Part shown: piece after piece, positions 35,055-43,344 of the stretch
Layout of the letters: every line of letters starts with the position of its first letter
How positions within the stretch are numbered: position 1 is the stretch's first letter
The notes under the pieces: generated by a model
The model's input: the letters and a program-made list of their open reading frames with translations, nothing else
What the model was told of the DNA's origin: nothing
Database searches by the model: none
Origin: Halalkalibacter oceani
Lineage (GTDB): Bacteria; Bacillota; Bacilli; Bacillales; Bacillaceae_D
Direction of reading: 5' to 3'
DNA: 64,000 nt
Assembly (NCBI RefSeq): GCF_023715605.1
Contig: NZ_JAMBOL010000004.1
Span: 1 to 64,000 of the forward strand
Position numbers and translations under genes: made by a program

Positions 35055-37757
35055 ATGAATTTATCTTACAAATTTGATGAAGTTGCTAGACTTCCGTTAC
35101 CGGAAGATAATGTCGCAGTGGCGACGCGTCAGCTCGATGCTGGTACGGTGATTCACTATCAGGGGCAGGAGCTGACTTTGGATTATACAGTCATGGAAGG
35201 GCACCGCTTTGCGGTAAAACCAATTGCGCCGGGCGATGATATGCTTTCGTGGGCACTGCCATTTGGCGTCGCGCAGAAGGAAATCCAGCCTGGAAATTAC
35301 GTGATTAACGAGGGAGTGCTTGAGGCGCTGAGTGTGCGTGGGCTTGACTTCGCCTTGCCGCCGGAGCCGAATTTTTCCGACGATGTACCGGAATTTGTTC
35401 TTGATGAGGAAAGCTTCCAGCCTGCCCCTGCCCTGCCCACGTATAAGGAAACACGGACGTTCATGGGCTATCGTCGCAGCAAAGCACGCGGGGTCGGAAC
35501 AAGAAATATGGTCGTTTTATTAGGCACAACTTCACGTACCGGCAGTTATGTAAAGCAGCTGGCTGCGCGCCTGAAAGGCGAACTGCCGAATTATCCGCAA
35601 ATTGACGGAATTGTCCCGGTCGCTCATACAGAAGGAGACACAAAACAGCCGAACAACCTTCCATTGTTATTACGGACCCTTTCCGGATTTATGGTCAACC
35701 CAAACGTCGGTGCCGTTCTGCTCGTCGATTACGGAAATGAAGGCGTTACCAACAAAATGGTTGAAGAATATGCAAGAAGCCACGATTACCCGGTTGACGA
35801 TGTTCTGCACCGCTTCCTTTCTATCCAGGATGGATTTGAAGAAAGCTTGGCCAAAGGGGAAGAAATTGTCCGACAATGGTTGCCGGCTGTAAATGCAATC
35901 GAACGGACACCCGAGTCAATCAGCCATCTTAAAATCGCTTTGCAGTGCGGTGGTTCCGACTCCTTCTCCGGCATTTCCGCCAATCCGTTGCTCGGCTGGA
36001 TTTCAAAGGAGTTAATCCAGTATGGCGGCGCTGCCAACCTTGCGGAAACGGATGAACTAATCGGAGCTGAACCGTATGTTCTGCAGAAAGTTCGCGACGT
36101 CGAGACGGCACGCAAGTTTTTAACGTTAGTCGATGAGTTTAAGACACGGACGGCCTGGCATGGGGCGAATGCCGAAGGGAATCCATCAGGCGGAAATAAA
36201 TTCCGCGGACTCTATAATATTTATTTGAAGTCGATTGGTGCCGCCCGCAAAAAAGATCCGGATATGCGTCTTGATTATGCGATTGATTACGGTGCGCCAA
36301 TGCACGATTCAGGATTTCATTTCATGGACAGTCCGGGGAACGATCTTGAAAGTATCGCCGGCCAGGTTGCCTCCGGCTGTAATCTGATTTTCTTTACAAC
36401 AGGAAATGGCTCTGTGACCAACTTTCCGTTTGTGCCGACGCTTAAGGTCGTGACGACTTCCCGCCGGTTCGAGCTGCTTTCAAAGGATATGGATATTAAT
36501 GCCGGTCTGTATCAGGATGGCATGCCGATGGATGAGCTCGGCAAGCAAACATTTGAATTAATGTTGAAAACAGCCTCCGGTCAACGCAGTGTCGGGGAAA
36601 GAGCAGGCCATGCGCAAGTACAAATTTGGCGCAACTGGCAGCAGACCGATGCGAGCAAACTTAAAGAGCTGCTCACTAAGCCGGAGCCGACTGGTGAGCC
36701 GATTGCCATCCGCACAGACGGAGCAGTCAACCCATCTGTCACATTCAGCTTTACGCGTCAGGACGATCATCTCGCCAGTGACGCCATCGGCTTAATTTTA
36801 CCGACGAGTCTCTGTTCCGGTCAGGTCGCCAATATGATCGCCAAGCGTCTGAATGAAAAAGAGCTCGGTCAGGAAAAAGGTCTGTCCCGCTTTGTGGCAT
36901 TGGCTCATACGGAAGGCTGTGGGAACTCGGCTGGTCAGCCTGAACAGATGTATGCCCGCACGATGATGGGCTATCTCCGTCATCCTCTTGTTAAACATTG
37001 CCTTCTGCTGGAGCATGGCTGTGAGAAAACACATAATGACTTTATGAAAAATCAAATGAAAGAGAATGACATCGACCCGAGCCGGCTCGGCTTTGCCAGC
37101 ATTCAGCTTGATGGCGGCATTAAAAAAGTAACGGAAAAGGTCGAAGCTTGGTTTACCGAGCAATTGGCCGTCACTCCGCCGCGAAAAGAAGAAGTGGTCG
37201 GGCTTGAAGGGTTGCGCGTCGGCATTATCACTGATGGTTCCGTCACTGATGTTGATGGAGAGCAGTTAGCTGCTTTAACAAAAATGATTGTCAGTGCTGG
37301 CGGTTTGGTGGTGCTTCCTGACAATAGCCAATTACTTGAAACAGAAGCTTATCATAAGCAAGTATTCACATCAGCTGATATCGAGCCGTCGCTATCTTAC
37401 GGAGAACATGCACGCAAAAACGGTTTCCATATTATGGAGGCGCCCACTACGCACTGGGTTGAAACGATCACAGGATTAGCTGCAACGGGTGTCGAGCTCT
37501 TTATTGCCTTGACGAATGAACAACCAATGCAGACCCACCCGTTTGTGCCAATGCTGCAAATCTCTTCGAACCTGACAATGCAGCAACGATTCGCCAACGA
37601 TTTGGACCTTGTCCTAAGCGGTGATCCATCCATCTGGACAGAACAAATTTTAGAACGTTGTAAGCAAACAATCGAGCACAATTATACGCCACGCCTTTTC
37701 AAACAAGGGAATATCGATTTTCAATTTACCCGTGGTTTGCTAGGTATCTCTTTATAA
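35055..37757 (+). CDS. Long UxaA/GarD-family sugar-acid dehydratase with duplicated core
   Basis: Protein of 900 residues, much longer than the ~500 of UxaA altronate dehydratase. An N-terminal SAF-like domain (~15-100) precedes a UxaA core with ALQCGGSDSFSG (~296) and FHFMDSPGNDLESIAG (~421). From about 570 a second, diverged copy follows, with AHTEGCGNS (~616), LEHGCEKTH (~653) and FHIMEAP (~790). The first copy has lost the HTEGCG and GCE cysteines (it reads AHTEGDTK and DYGNEG), while the second has lost the CGGSD motif, so one composite active site is possible. Start: ATG at 35055, 10 nt after AAGGAG. A cre-like site upstream suggests carbon catabolite control. Substrate unknown. Confidence 0.8.
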   Translation: MNLSYKFDEVARLPLPEDNVAVATRQLDAGTVIHYQGQELTLDYTVMEGHRFAVKPIAPGDDMLSWALPFGVAQKEIQPGNYVINEGVLEALSVRGLDFALPPEPNFSDDVPEFVLDEESFQPAPALPTYKETRTFMGYRRSKARGVGTRNMVVLLGTTSRTGSYVKQLAARLKGELPNYPQIDGIVPVAHTEGDTKQPNNLPLLLRTLSGFMVNPNVGAVLLVDYGNEGVTNKMVEEYARSHDYPVDDVLHRFLSIQDGFEESLAKGEEIVRQWLPAVNAIERTPESISHLKIALQCGGSDSFSGISANPLLGWISKELIQYGGAANLAETDELIGAEPYVLQKVRDVETARKFLTLVDEFKTRTAWHGANAEGNPSGGNKFRGLYNIYLKSIGAARKKDPDMRLDYAIDYGAPMHDSGFHFMDSPGNDLESIAGQVASGCNLIFFTTGNGSVTNFPFVPTLKVVTTSRRFELLSKDMDINAGLYQDGMPMDELGKQTFELMLKTASGQRSVGERAGHAQVQIWRNWQQTDASKLKELLTKPEPTGEPIAIRTDGAVNPSVTFSFTRQDDHLASDAIGLILPTSLCSGQVANMIAKRLNEKELGQEKGLSRFVALAHTEGCGNSAGQPEQMYARTMMGYLRHPLVKHCLLLEHGCEKTHNDFMKNQMKENDIDPSRLGFASIQLDGGIKKVTEKVEAWFTEQLAVTPPRKEEVVGLEGLRVGIITDGSVTDVDGEQLAALTKMIVSAGGLVVLPDNSQLLETEAYHKQVFTSADIEPSLSYGEHARKNGFHIMEAPTTHWVETITGLAATGVELFIALTNEQPMQTHPFVPMLQISSNLTMQQRFANDLDLVLSGDPSIWTEQILERCKQTIEHNYTPRLFKQGNIDFQFTRGLLGISL

Positions 37758-37761
37758 AATA

Positions 37762-37803
37762 TAGGGCGGGGCAAAAGGTAAAAAAACCTTTTGCCCCGCC
37801 CTA
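37762..37803 (+). terminator. Perfect long-stem terminator after the UxaA-family gene
   Basis: TAGGGCGGGGCAAAAGG pairs perfectly with CCTTTTGCCCCGCCCTA around an A-rich loop, 4 bases past the stop. Member of the CAAAAGGT hairpin family. Confidence 0.75.
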
Positions 37804-37945
37804 TTACGCTTCAAAGTTTGCTTGAAGGCGTATTTGTCCGCAGCGTGCCACATGCAAAATTGTTGCTCAAAATCTTGCTAAAATTAAAAGCCGCTAGTAA
37901 CGACAAATTGTATCGTTATTGAATAATACAATTATATTGCTGAGC

Positions 37946-38099
37946 TTAAGCCTCAATTTGTAGAATCATATCTCCACGTTTATTTCCTTCGTCAACATAT
38001 CGGTGGGCTTCAACAACTTGATACATCTCTTAAGGATTATAGCTATAGTACATCAGGTCCACCATGACACTCATAAACAACCGCCTTCATAGCAACCAT
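37946..38099 (-). pseudogene. Relic of a zinc-type alcohol dehydrogenase/quinone oxidoreductase
   Basis: From an ATG at 38099, 9 nt after AGGGAGG, the minus strand reads MVAMKAVVYECHGGPDVL and then stops. This is the characteristic N-terminus of quinone oxidoreductase-like medium-chain dehydrogenases. Downstream a frame reads YQVVEAHRYVDEGNKRGD and ends MILQIEA before TAA at 37946-37948, the characteristic C-terminus. About 280 residues in between are gone, so an internal deletion has left only the two ends. Confidence 0.8.
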
Positions 38100-38216
38100 T
38101 TCATATTGCCTCCCTCAGTTAATTTTTATTTATATCGTTACATTTTTTCGGTGTTCGGATTATCGTGTGGAAAATACGTTTAACAATAAAAACTTAACAC
38201 GACATCATTTATTTTA

Positions 38217-38275
38217 TTGACGTCATCTTCAATGTAGTTTATTATTACGTTATACGATATAACGTTTAACGTAAT
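38217..38275 (+). promoter_or_regulatory. PadR promoter with overlapping palindromic operator
   Basis: TTGACG (38217-38222), a 17-bp spacer and TATTAT (38240-38245) form a good vegetative promoter. Immediately after, from 38244 to 38275, ATTACGTTA and TAACGTAAT arms enclose an inner dyad GTTATA-CGA-TATAAC. A palindrome at the transcription start is well placed for autorepression by the PadR protein encoded next. Confidence 0.65.
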
Positions 38276-38298
38276 AATTGTTGGAAAGGAGTGGAAAT

Positions 38299-38604
38299 AT
38301 GGTTAAGAAAAACAGATTTTCTGAACCTTCATTGTTGATATTAATAAGTCTTGCTGAAAAAAACCGTCATGGCTATGCGATTATGGAAGACATTGAAAAA
38401 AATTATGACATTAAGCTAGGTCCAGGTACATTATATGGAGCCATATCACGTTTAGAGAAAGCAGGGTATATAAGTGTCCTTGAATCACAAGAACGTAAAA
38501 AGCCTTACAAGCTGACAAAGGAAGGACAAATCTTTTTAACTGAGCAAATTAAAGAAATTCAGAAAGTTGCCTCACTTGGTATGAAAAGGCTTGGTTTATT
38601 ATGA
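38299..38604 (+). CDS. PadR-family transcriptional regulator
   Basis: Winged-helix regulator of 101 residues: SLLILISLAEKNRHGYAIME, the PadR hallmark LGPGTLYGAISRLEKAGYI, and the wing KKPYKLTKEGQIFLTEQI. Start: ATG at 38299, 7 nt after AAAGGAG. It overlaps the following membrane-protein gene by 4 bp (ATGA). The DNA is clearly AT-richer than its neighbours, suggesting acquisition with its partner gene. It likely represses its own operon through the palindrome upstream. Confidence 0.92.
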   Translation: MVKKNRFSEPSLLILISLAEKNRHGYAIMEDIEKNYDIKLGPGTLYGAISRLEKAGYISVLESQERKKPYKLTKEGQIFLTEQIKEIQKVASLGMKRLGLL

Positions 38605-39044
38605 AGTGGTTTATATATCTCTATCCTAAAAGTTGGAGAAGACGCTATGGCAATGAGTTGATTGAGGTATTAACACAAACAGATAGGTCATTCAAAACAA
38701 TAGTTGACTTACTTTTAGGCATAATTGATGCTTGGCACATGGAACTACGTGAAAGGGAGATCTATGGATTTCGTATGAGTCAAGTATTGGCTTTTATTAG
38801 CTTAATTAATGTCCTAATTATTTCGAAATTGATATCATTAAGGGAGGTTATTTTGTTGGAACAAATTGCGTTGATAGTTGCTATGCTATCTTTTTTCTTA
38901 GCAATTGTTGTTTTAATAGTGAATATGTTCAAAGTTGGAATTTTACCAGCCTTTTCGATTAAAACGAGGTTAGCTAAAGTATCAGTTGGTTTAATGGGAT
39001 CTTATGCGATCTTTTTTATAACCTTTTTAGTCTTAGCAAATTAA
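38601..39044 (+). CDS. PadR-associated small membrane protein
   Basis: Protein of 147 residues. The start WFIYLYPKSWRRRYGNELIEVL is the pattern found in membrane proteins that accompany PadR regulators in Firmicutes, followed by three predicted membrane segments (FRMSQVLAFISLINVL, IALIVAMLSFFLAIVV and KVSVGLMGSYAIFF). No catalytic motif. Translation is coupled to padR. The function is not known; such pairs often respond to envelope-active compounds. Confidence 0.75.
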   Translation: MKWFIYLYPKSWRRRYGNELIEVLTQTDRSFKTIVDLLLGIIDAWHMELREREIYGFRMSQVLAFISLINVLIISKLISLREVILLEQIALIVAMLSFFLAIVVLIVNMFKVGILPAFSIKTRLAKVSVGLMGSYAIFFITFLVLAN

Positions 39045-39102
39045 TTAGTTATTCATGCAAACATTGAGTTACTATTGTAAAACGCCAACGGAGCCAAAAA
39101 AT

Positions 39103-39146
39103 AACTGCACCTCAATGTTCATGTCACTAACATGTGAGGTGCAGTT
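39103..39146. terminator. Bidirectional terminator between convergent genes
   Basis: AACTGCACCTCA pairs with TGAGGTGCAGTT, with a further ATGTT/AACAT inner stem, between the PadR partner (plus) and the MFS exporter (minus). Confidence 0.75.
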
Positions 39147-39239
39147 TGAATTCGCCGCGTTATTCATTTATTTTTGCAACGATTTGGACACATCTTCAAA
39201 TTTCAGTTATGGTCAAGTCCATTGATGCTATCATGTCCG

Positions 39240-40685
39240 TTAATGAAGGGCCCCTTCCCTCTGAGCTCCTCCATCCGGACTGATTGCTTTTTTCATAAAA
39301 AAAGCAATCAACAACGCGACCACGCTTAAGGCAATTGCAAACCAGTATGCATGATGAACGCCGATTGTCATCGCTTCATCGAGCATTTGCTCGGTAACAG
39401 GACCGGTCTGCGATTCAATAAAACGGTTACTGCCCTGTGAAACGATGCTGACAAAGATCGAAACACCTAACGCACCAGCAATCGGCTGCAACGTCGTCGC
39501 AATCGCAGTTCCATGTGGATATAAATGAACAGGTAAATCATTTAATGCGTTCGTTTCAGCCGGCATCATAATCGAGGTAATCGCCACCATCAGCACTAGA
39601 TAAACCGCCATGAATGTCCACGCTGAAAGCGACGGGTCAATTGTGCTGAAGAAAATCATCACTGCGACTAATACAATCGAACCCGGTATAATTAGTTTTC
39701 TTGGACCAAAGCGGTCAAACAACGTGCCCATCACCGGAGAAAGTAATCCGCTTAACAACGCTCCAGGCAAAAGTAGTAACCCGGCGAGCTTCGCCGAGAA
39801 GCCTAGAGGACCTTGTAAATACATTGGCATGACGATTTCAGAGGCGAACATCGCCATTACGACAATGACAAAAATACTGACGCCTTGGGCATAATTCCGA
39901 TACTTGAACACACGAACATCAAGAAGCGGCTCCTCCAGCTTTAGCTGGCGAAGGATGAAGAAAATTAGCGATAGCAGACTGATCACGATAATTGTTAGCA
40001 CGGTTGCTGACATAAAGCCTTGTCCGCTTTCTCCGGCGCTGCTAAAAGCATACACAATTCCACCGATTCCGATGCTTGAAAGTATTATTGAAGGAATATC
40101 GGCTTTTGGACGGGTGACCTCGCCGACATTTTGTAAATATTTCAGCGCGAATAAAATTGAGAATACGGCAAACGGAATAACAGAGATGAATAACCAGCGC
40201 CAGCCAAGCAAATCAACGATCACTCCCGATAAAGTCGGACCGAGCGCCGGCGCGAACATAATCACAAGTCCGAATGTCCCCATAATTTTCCCGCGCACTT
40301 CCACTGGATAGATCAGCAGCAAAGCATTAAAGATAACCGGGATCAACAGCCCTGTTCCGACAGCCTGAACCATTCGGCCCACCAATAACATCGGAAAATT
40401 AAAGGCACAAGCGGCGATTGTCGTCCCTAGTAAAAAAATCGACATGACACCTATAAACATTTGTCTTGTCGTAAACCATTGAATCAACAAAGCGGACACA
40501 GGCATTAATACGCCCATTACGAGCATAAATCCGGTCGCCATCCATTGGACGGTATGGGCCTCTATTGAAAAGACATCCATTAATTCCGTTAAAGCAATAT
40601 TGAGCAATGTTTCGTTTAAAATAGCAAAGAATGCCCCGATCATAAACGTGATCAGGATCGGCTTCGTCTTCATAGTAGGGTTCAT
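39240..40685 (-). CDS. MFS multidrug exporter, DHA2 (14-TM, EmrB/LmrB-like)
   Basis: Drug:H+ antiporter of 481 residues with about 14 membrane segments. Family motifs: FAILNETLLNIALTELM (TM1), QWMATGFMLVMGVLMP, the antiporter motif C region GLVIMFAPALGPTLSGVIVD and LFDRFGPRKLI (motif A-like). LmrB-type pumps export lincosamides and other drugs. Start: ATG at 40685, 5 nt after GGAGG; a TTG at 40697 lies inside that binding site. Its leader has a terminator hairpin and a 5-codon ORF, suggesting attenuation control. Confidence 0.9.
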   Translation of the reverse strand: MNPTMKTKPILITFMIGAFFAILNETLLNIALTELMDVFSIEAHTVQWMATGFMLVMGVLMPVSALLIQWFTTRQMFIGVMSIFLLGTTIAACAFNFPMLLVGRMVQAVGTGLLIPVIFNALLLIYPVEVRGKIMGTFGLVIMFAPALGPTLSGVIVDLLGWRWLFISVIPFAVFSILFALKYLQNVGEVTRPKADIPSIILSSIGIGGIVYAFSSAGESGQGFMSATVLTIIVISLLSLIFFILRQLKLEEPLLDVRVFKYRNYAQGVSIFVIVVMAMFASEIVMPMYLQGPLGFSAKLAGLLLLPGALLSGLLSPVMGTLFDRFGPRKLIIPGSIVLVAVMIFFSTIDPSLSAWTFMAVYLVLMVAITSIMMPAETNALNDLPVHLYPHGTAIATTLQPIAGALGVSIFVSIVSQGSNRFIESQTGPVTEQMLDEAMTIGVHHAYWFAIALSVVALLIAFFMKKAISPDGGAQREGALH

Positions 40686-40710
40686 TGGCTCCTCCAATTA
40701 GTAAATAAAA

Positions 40711-40741
40711 TAAAAAAACTCCTGTCATTTCTGAACAGGAG
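40711..40741 (-). terminator. Leader terminator (candidate attenuator) before the MFS exporter
   Basis: On the minus strand CTCCTGT and ACAGGAG form a hairpin followed at once by seven U (40718-40712) and only about 26 nt before the exporter start codon. A strong intrinsic terminator between promoter and gene is the hallmark of attenuation. Confidence 0.65.
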
Positions 40742-40815
40742 GATAACCATGCGTATATACAGGCAGCAATATAACAGACAAACCCGGACAAGGGAAATGT
40801 CTTGTGATCTACTAA

Positions 40816-40833
40816 CTATATGAAAAACACCAT
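40816..40833 (-). CDS. Five-codon leader peptide ORF (MVFFI)
   Basis: ATG at 40833 is preceded by GGAG at 5 nt and reads MVFFI before TAG. It lies about 75 nt upstream of the leader terminator of the MFS exporter. Ribosome stalling on such a peptide by an antibiotic would let transcription pass the terminator, as known for several resistance genes. The antiterminator pairing was not proven, so its role is inferred. Confidence 0.4.
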   Translation of the reverse strand: MVFFI

Positions 40834-41014
40834 GATTGCTCCAATCCTATTCAAAAAACAACAAACGCACAAAGGCGACTGTCTTTTTCTTTAGAAGATA
40901 TTATAAGCTCTTCTATCAATAGGATTAGTAAATCATGGTAACCACCCTTCCGGCTTTTAATCATCATAATCATAGCGAGTGCTATTAGAAATGTCAAGTA
41001 CTTTTTTGAGTGAA

Positions 41015-41060
41015 AATGACAGACCGGTTAATTGTTAATCCAGCAGCCAACTGTCATTTT
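41015..41060 (+). terminator. Hairpin upstream of the LysM/GH18 gene
   Basis: AAAATGACAG pairs with CTGTCATTTT and runs into T's, 50 bases before the GH18 start codon. No gene on the plus strand ends just before it, so it may be a terminator of an unseen transcript or part of the leader. Confidence 0.45.
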
Positions 41061-41109
41061 TTGTAGAAGGCGGCATATAGTAGACAATAATGTTGATGGA
41101 GGGGCTGCT

Positions 41110-42519
41110 ATGATCATTCATGTCGTTCGGAGCGGAGAAACGCTTTGGACAATTGCCGGCTACTACAATGTGAACATCCAGACGATCATCGAATTGAATC
41201 AGATCGAGGAGCCGAATCTGCTTGTTAACGGCCAGGCTCTGATCATTCCCGCCGTAGGAAGTTCCTATGTCATTAAAGCTGGTGATACGCTTTGGACAAT
41301 TGCCACCCAATTCGGTTTATCGGTCCAGGCGATCATCGCTGCTAATCCGTTACTCAATCCGAATCTGATTTACCCCGGGGAGACAATCATTATCCCCCCT
41401 ATTCACTATGTCGTCCAACCTCAGGATACCCTTTGGCATATCGCCAATCGTTTTGGCACTACAGTCGAAGCACTTGTAGCAGAAAACCAGCTTTCCAATG
41501 GGAATTTGATTTACCCAGGTTATCCATTGATCATCCCCCGACCGCGACCAGTTATTGAAGTCAATGCGTACACTTATCAGGAAGATCAGGACGCGGCCCA
41601 AACGATCGCTTCCCTTAGCCCGCTGCTTACCTATATGAGTCCATTCGCATATATGATAACGGAAACTGGAGAGCTCGAGCCGGTTGAGGATGAGCTGACG
41701 ATCGCTGCAGCCTGGCAAAATCAGGTGATCCCAATGATGGCCGTTACAAATTTCACGGCAACAGAAGCAGGTTCCAATTTAGCTCATACGATTTTGGCGA
41801 GCGCCGACTTGCAGGAGCAGCTGCTCACAAACATTGTGACAATTATGAGAGAAAAAGGGTACAGTGGCGTAAATATTGATTTTGAAAATGTTCTGCCCGA
41901 TGATCGGGAATTGTATAATCAATTTCTCGAACGGGCTGTTGCACGCCTTCATCCGGATGGTTATTTTGTGTCAACCACAGTCGCTCCGAAAACAAGTGGC
42001 GCTCAGGCCGGCTTGCTGTATGAGGCTCATGATTATGAGGCCCATGGCCGGATCGTTGATTTCGTCATCTTAATGACCTATGAATGGGGCTACCGGCTTG
42101 GACCGCCCCAAGCGATTTCACCGCTATCCAATATGAGACAGGTCGTTGAATATGCTTTGTCTGTTATGCCGCCTGAGAAGGTTTTTTTAGGGTTTCAAAT
42201 TTATGCGCGTGACTGGCTAATCCCTCATGTCGAGGGTCAGGAAGCAGAAACATTCAGTCCACAGGAAGCTGTGCAACGAGCGATTCGGTATCGTGCACCG
42301 ATCCACTATGATGCCCTCGCCCAGTCTCCGTTTTTCCGTTATACGGATGAAAACGGGCAAGCTCATGAAGTATGGTTTGAGGATGCCCGCAGCGCCCAGG
42401 CGAAATTTGACTTGATCAAAGAGTTTCAGCTGCGGGTAGTCAGCTACTGGGCGTTGGGCTATCCTTATCCGCAAAACTGGGCGCTATTAGAGGCGAACTT
42501 TACGATTCGAAAAAGGTAG
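41110..42519 (+). CDS. Spore cortex-lytic type hydrolase: three LysM domains plus GH18
   Basis: Protein of 469 residues with three LysM domains (~2-46, 51-95 and 100-144; each with GETLWTIA or DTLWHIA starts and NP/NQ-L loops) and a glycoside hydrolase 18 domain (~155-465). The GH18 catalytic motif is GVNIDFENV with the acid Glu, followed by ILMTYEWGYRLGPP. Architecture equals YaaH/SleL, peptidoglycan N-acetylglucosaminidases acting on the spore cortex at germination. No signal peptide, typical of spore-coat-located SleL. Start ATG at 41110, 5 nt after GGAGGGG. Confidence 0.9.
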   Translation: MIIHVVRSGETLWTIAGYYNVNIQTIIELNQIEEPNLLVNGQALIIPAVGSSYVIKAGDTLWTIATQFGLSVQAIIAANPLLNPNLIYPGETIIIPPIHYVVQPQDTLWHIANRFGTTVEALVAENQLSNGNLIYPGYPLIIPRPRPVIEVNAYTYQEDQDAAQTIASLSPLLTYMSPFAYMITETGELEPVEDELTIAAAWQNQVIPMMAVTNFTATEAGSNLAHTILASADLQEQLLTNIVTIMREKGYSGVNIDFENVLPDDRELYNQFLERAVARLHPDGYFVSTTVAPKTSGAQAGLLYEAHDYEAHGRIVDFVILMTYEWGYRLGPPQAISPLSNMRQVVEYALSVMPPEKVFLGFQIYARDWLIPHVEGQEAETFSPQEAVQRAIRYRAPIHYDALAQSPFFRYTDENGQAHEVWFEDARSAQAKFDLIKEFQLRVVSYWALGYPYPQNWALLEANFTIRKR

Positions 42520-42532
42520 AAGGTGACACCAT

Positions 42533-43309
42533 TCAAGATGAAGCGCCGCGGATCGCGGCGATCCCTTGCTTGACGGCCTGCTGGTACAGCCAGACATCAC
42601 CTGAATAAGCGATAAAGCGGTAGCCTTTTTCTTTCCAGTGAATCGCAGCTTCCACATCCGAGACAAAACAGCCTGCTGCTTTGCCGTGCTTCTCACAAAC
42701 TTCAACGACCTGCTCCATCGCCTGAATTAAACGTGGATGGTCATATTGCCCGCTAATGCCCATCGATTGCGAAAGATCAAGGTTTCCGACAAACACGACA
42801 TCAACACCTTCCGTAGCTGTAATTTCCTCGACATTACTCAGCCCGGTTTCGTTCTCGATTTGAGCGATAATCAACGTTTCCTGATTGCTTCTTTTCATTT
42901 TCTCTGAAATGTCACCGCCAATATAATCATCGTGAGCAAGGCTGAAGGCTGTTCCTCTTTTGCCAAGGGGTCCATATTTCGTTGCGGCGATAATTTGTTC
43001 AGCCTGTTCTTTTGATTCAACAAAGGGAATCATCAACCCCATTGCACCGATATCGAGAATCCGGCTCAAATGGCTATACTGGCTATCCGGCACCCGAACA
43101 AAAGGAAGAATAGAAGCGCCACGATTATAGCTCATCAATTGGCGCATCGAGTCCATTCCGATGCCGCTATGCTCCATGTCATAAATAATAAAATCCGAAC
43201 CGGTTTGCTCCAAAATCGCGGCAACCCCCGGGGTGTTAAACTCAAAAACCATCGTGCCAATCGTCGTTTTCCCTGCTGTAAGTTCTTCTTTCACCTGATT
43301 TTTTCTCAT
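42533..43309 (-). CDS. HpcH/HpaI-family aldolase
   Basis: Class II pyruvate-type aldolase of 258 residues. The metal-binding Glu is in IIAQIENETGL, the Asp in VVFVGNLDLSQSMG, and the catalytic His/Arg region in YDMEHSGIGMDSMR. The family cleaves 2-keto-3-deoxy sugar acids or 4-hydroxy-2-oxo acids to pyruvate and an aldehyde. It follows a 2-hydroxyacid dehydrogenase with a 35-bp gap holding a cre-like site. Together with the window's dehydratases it suits sugar-acid catabolism: dehydratase product in, pyruvate out. Start ATG at 43309 after AAAAGGAG. Confidence 0.88.
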   Translation of the reverse strand: MRKNQVKEELTAGKTTIGTMVFEFNTPGVAAILEQTGSDFIIYDMEHSGIGMDSMRQLMSYNRGASILPFVRVPDSQYSHLSRILDIGAMGLMIPFVESKEQAEQIIAATKYGPLGKRGTAFSLAHDDYIGGDISEKMKRSNQETLIIAQIENETGLSNVEEITATEGVDVVFVGNLDLSQSMGISGQYDHPRLIQAMEQVVEVCEKHGKAAGCFVSDVEAAIHWKEKGYRFIAYSGDVWLYQQAVKQGIAAIRGASS

Positions 43310-43328
43310 TATACTGACTCCTTTTCTG

Positions 43329-43342
43329 CGTAAACGCTTTCA
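43329..43342. promoter_or_regulatory. Candidate cre (CcpA) site before the aldolase
   Basis: On the minus strand TGAAAGCGTTTACG differs from the cre consensus TGWAANCGNTNWCA only in the final base. It lies 20 bp upstream of the aldolase ATG, between the two operon genes, where bound CcpA could block elongation. Confidence 0.6.
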
Positions 43343-43344
43343 AA

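Noticed and set aside
40399-40791. 130-codon open frame on the minus strand overlapping the MFS exporter start
   Set aside because: It overlaps the exporter in another frame, starts at a TTG without RBS and its sequence has no plausible fold; most of it is the exporter gene read out of frame.
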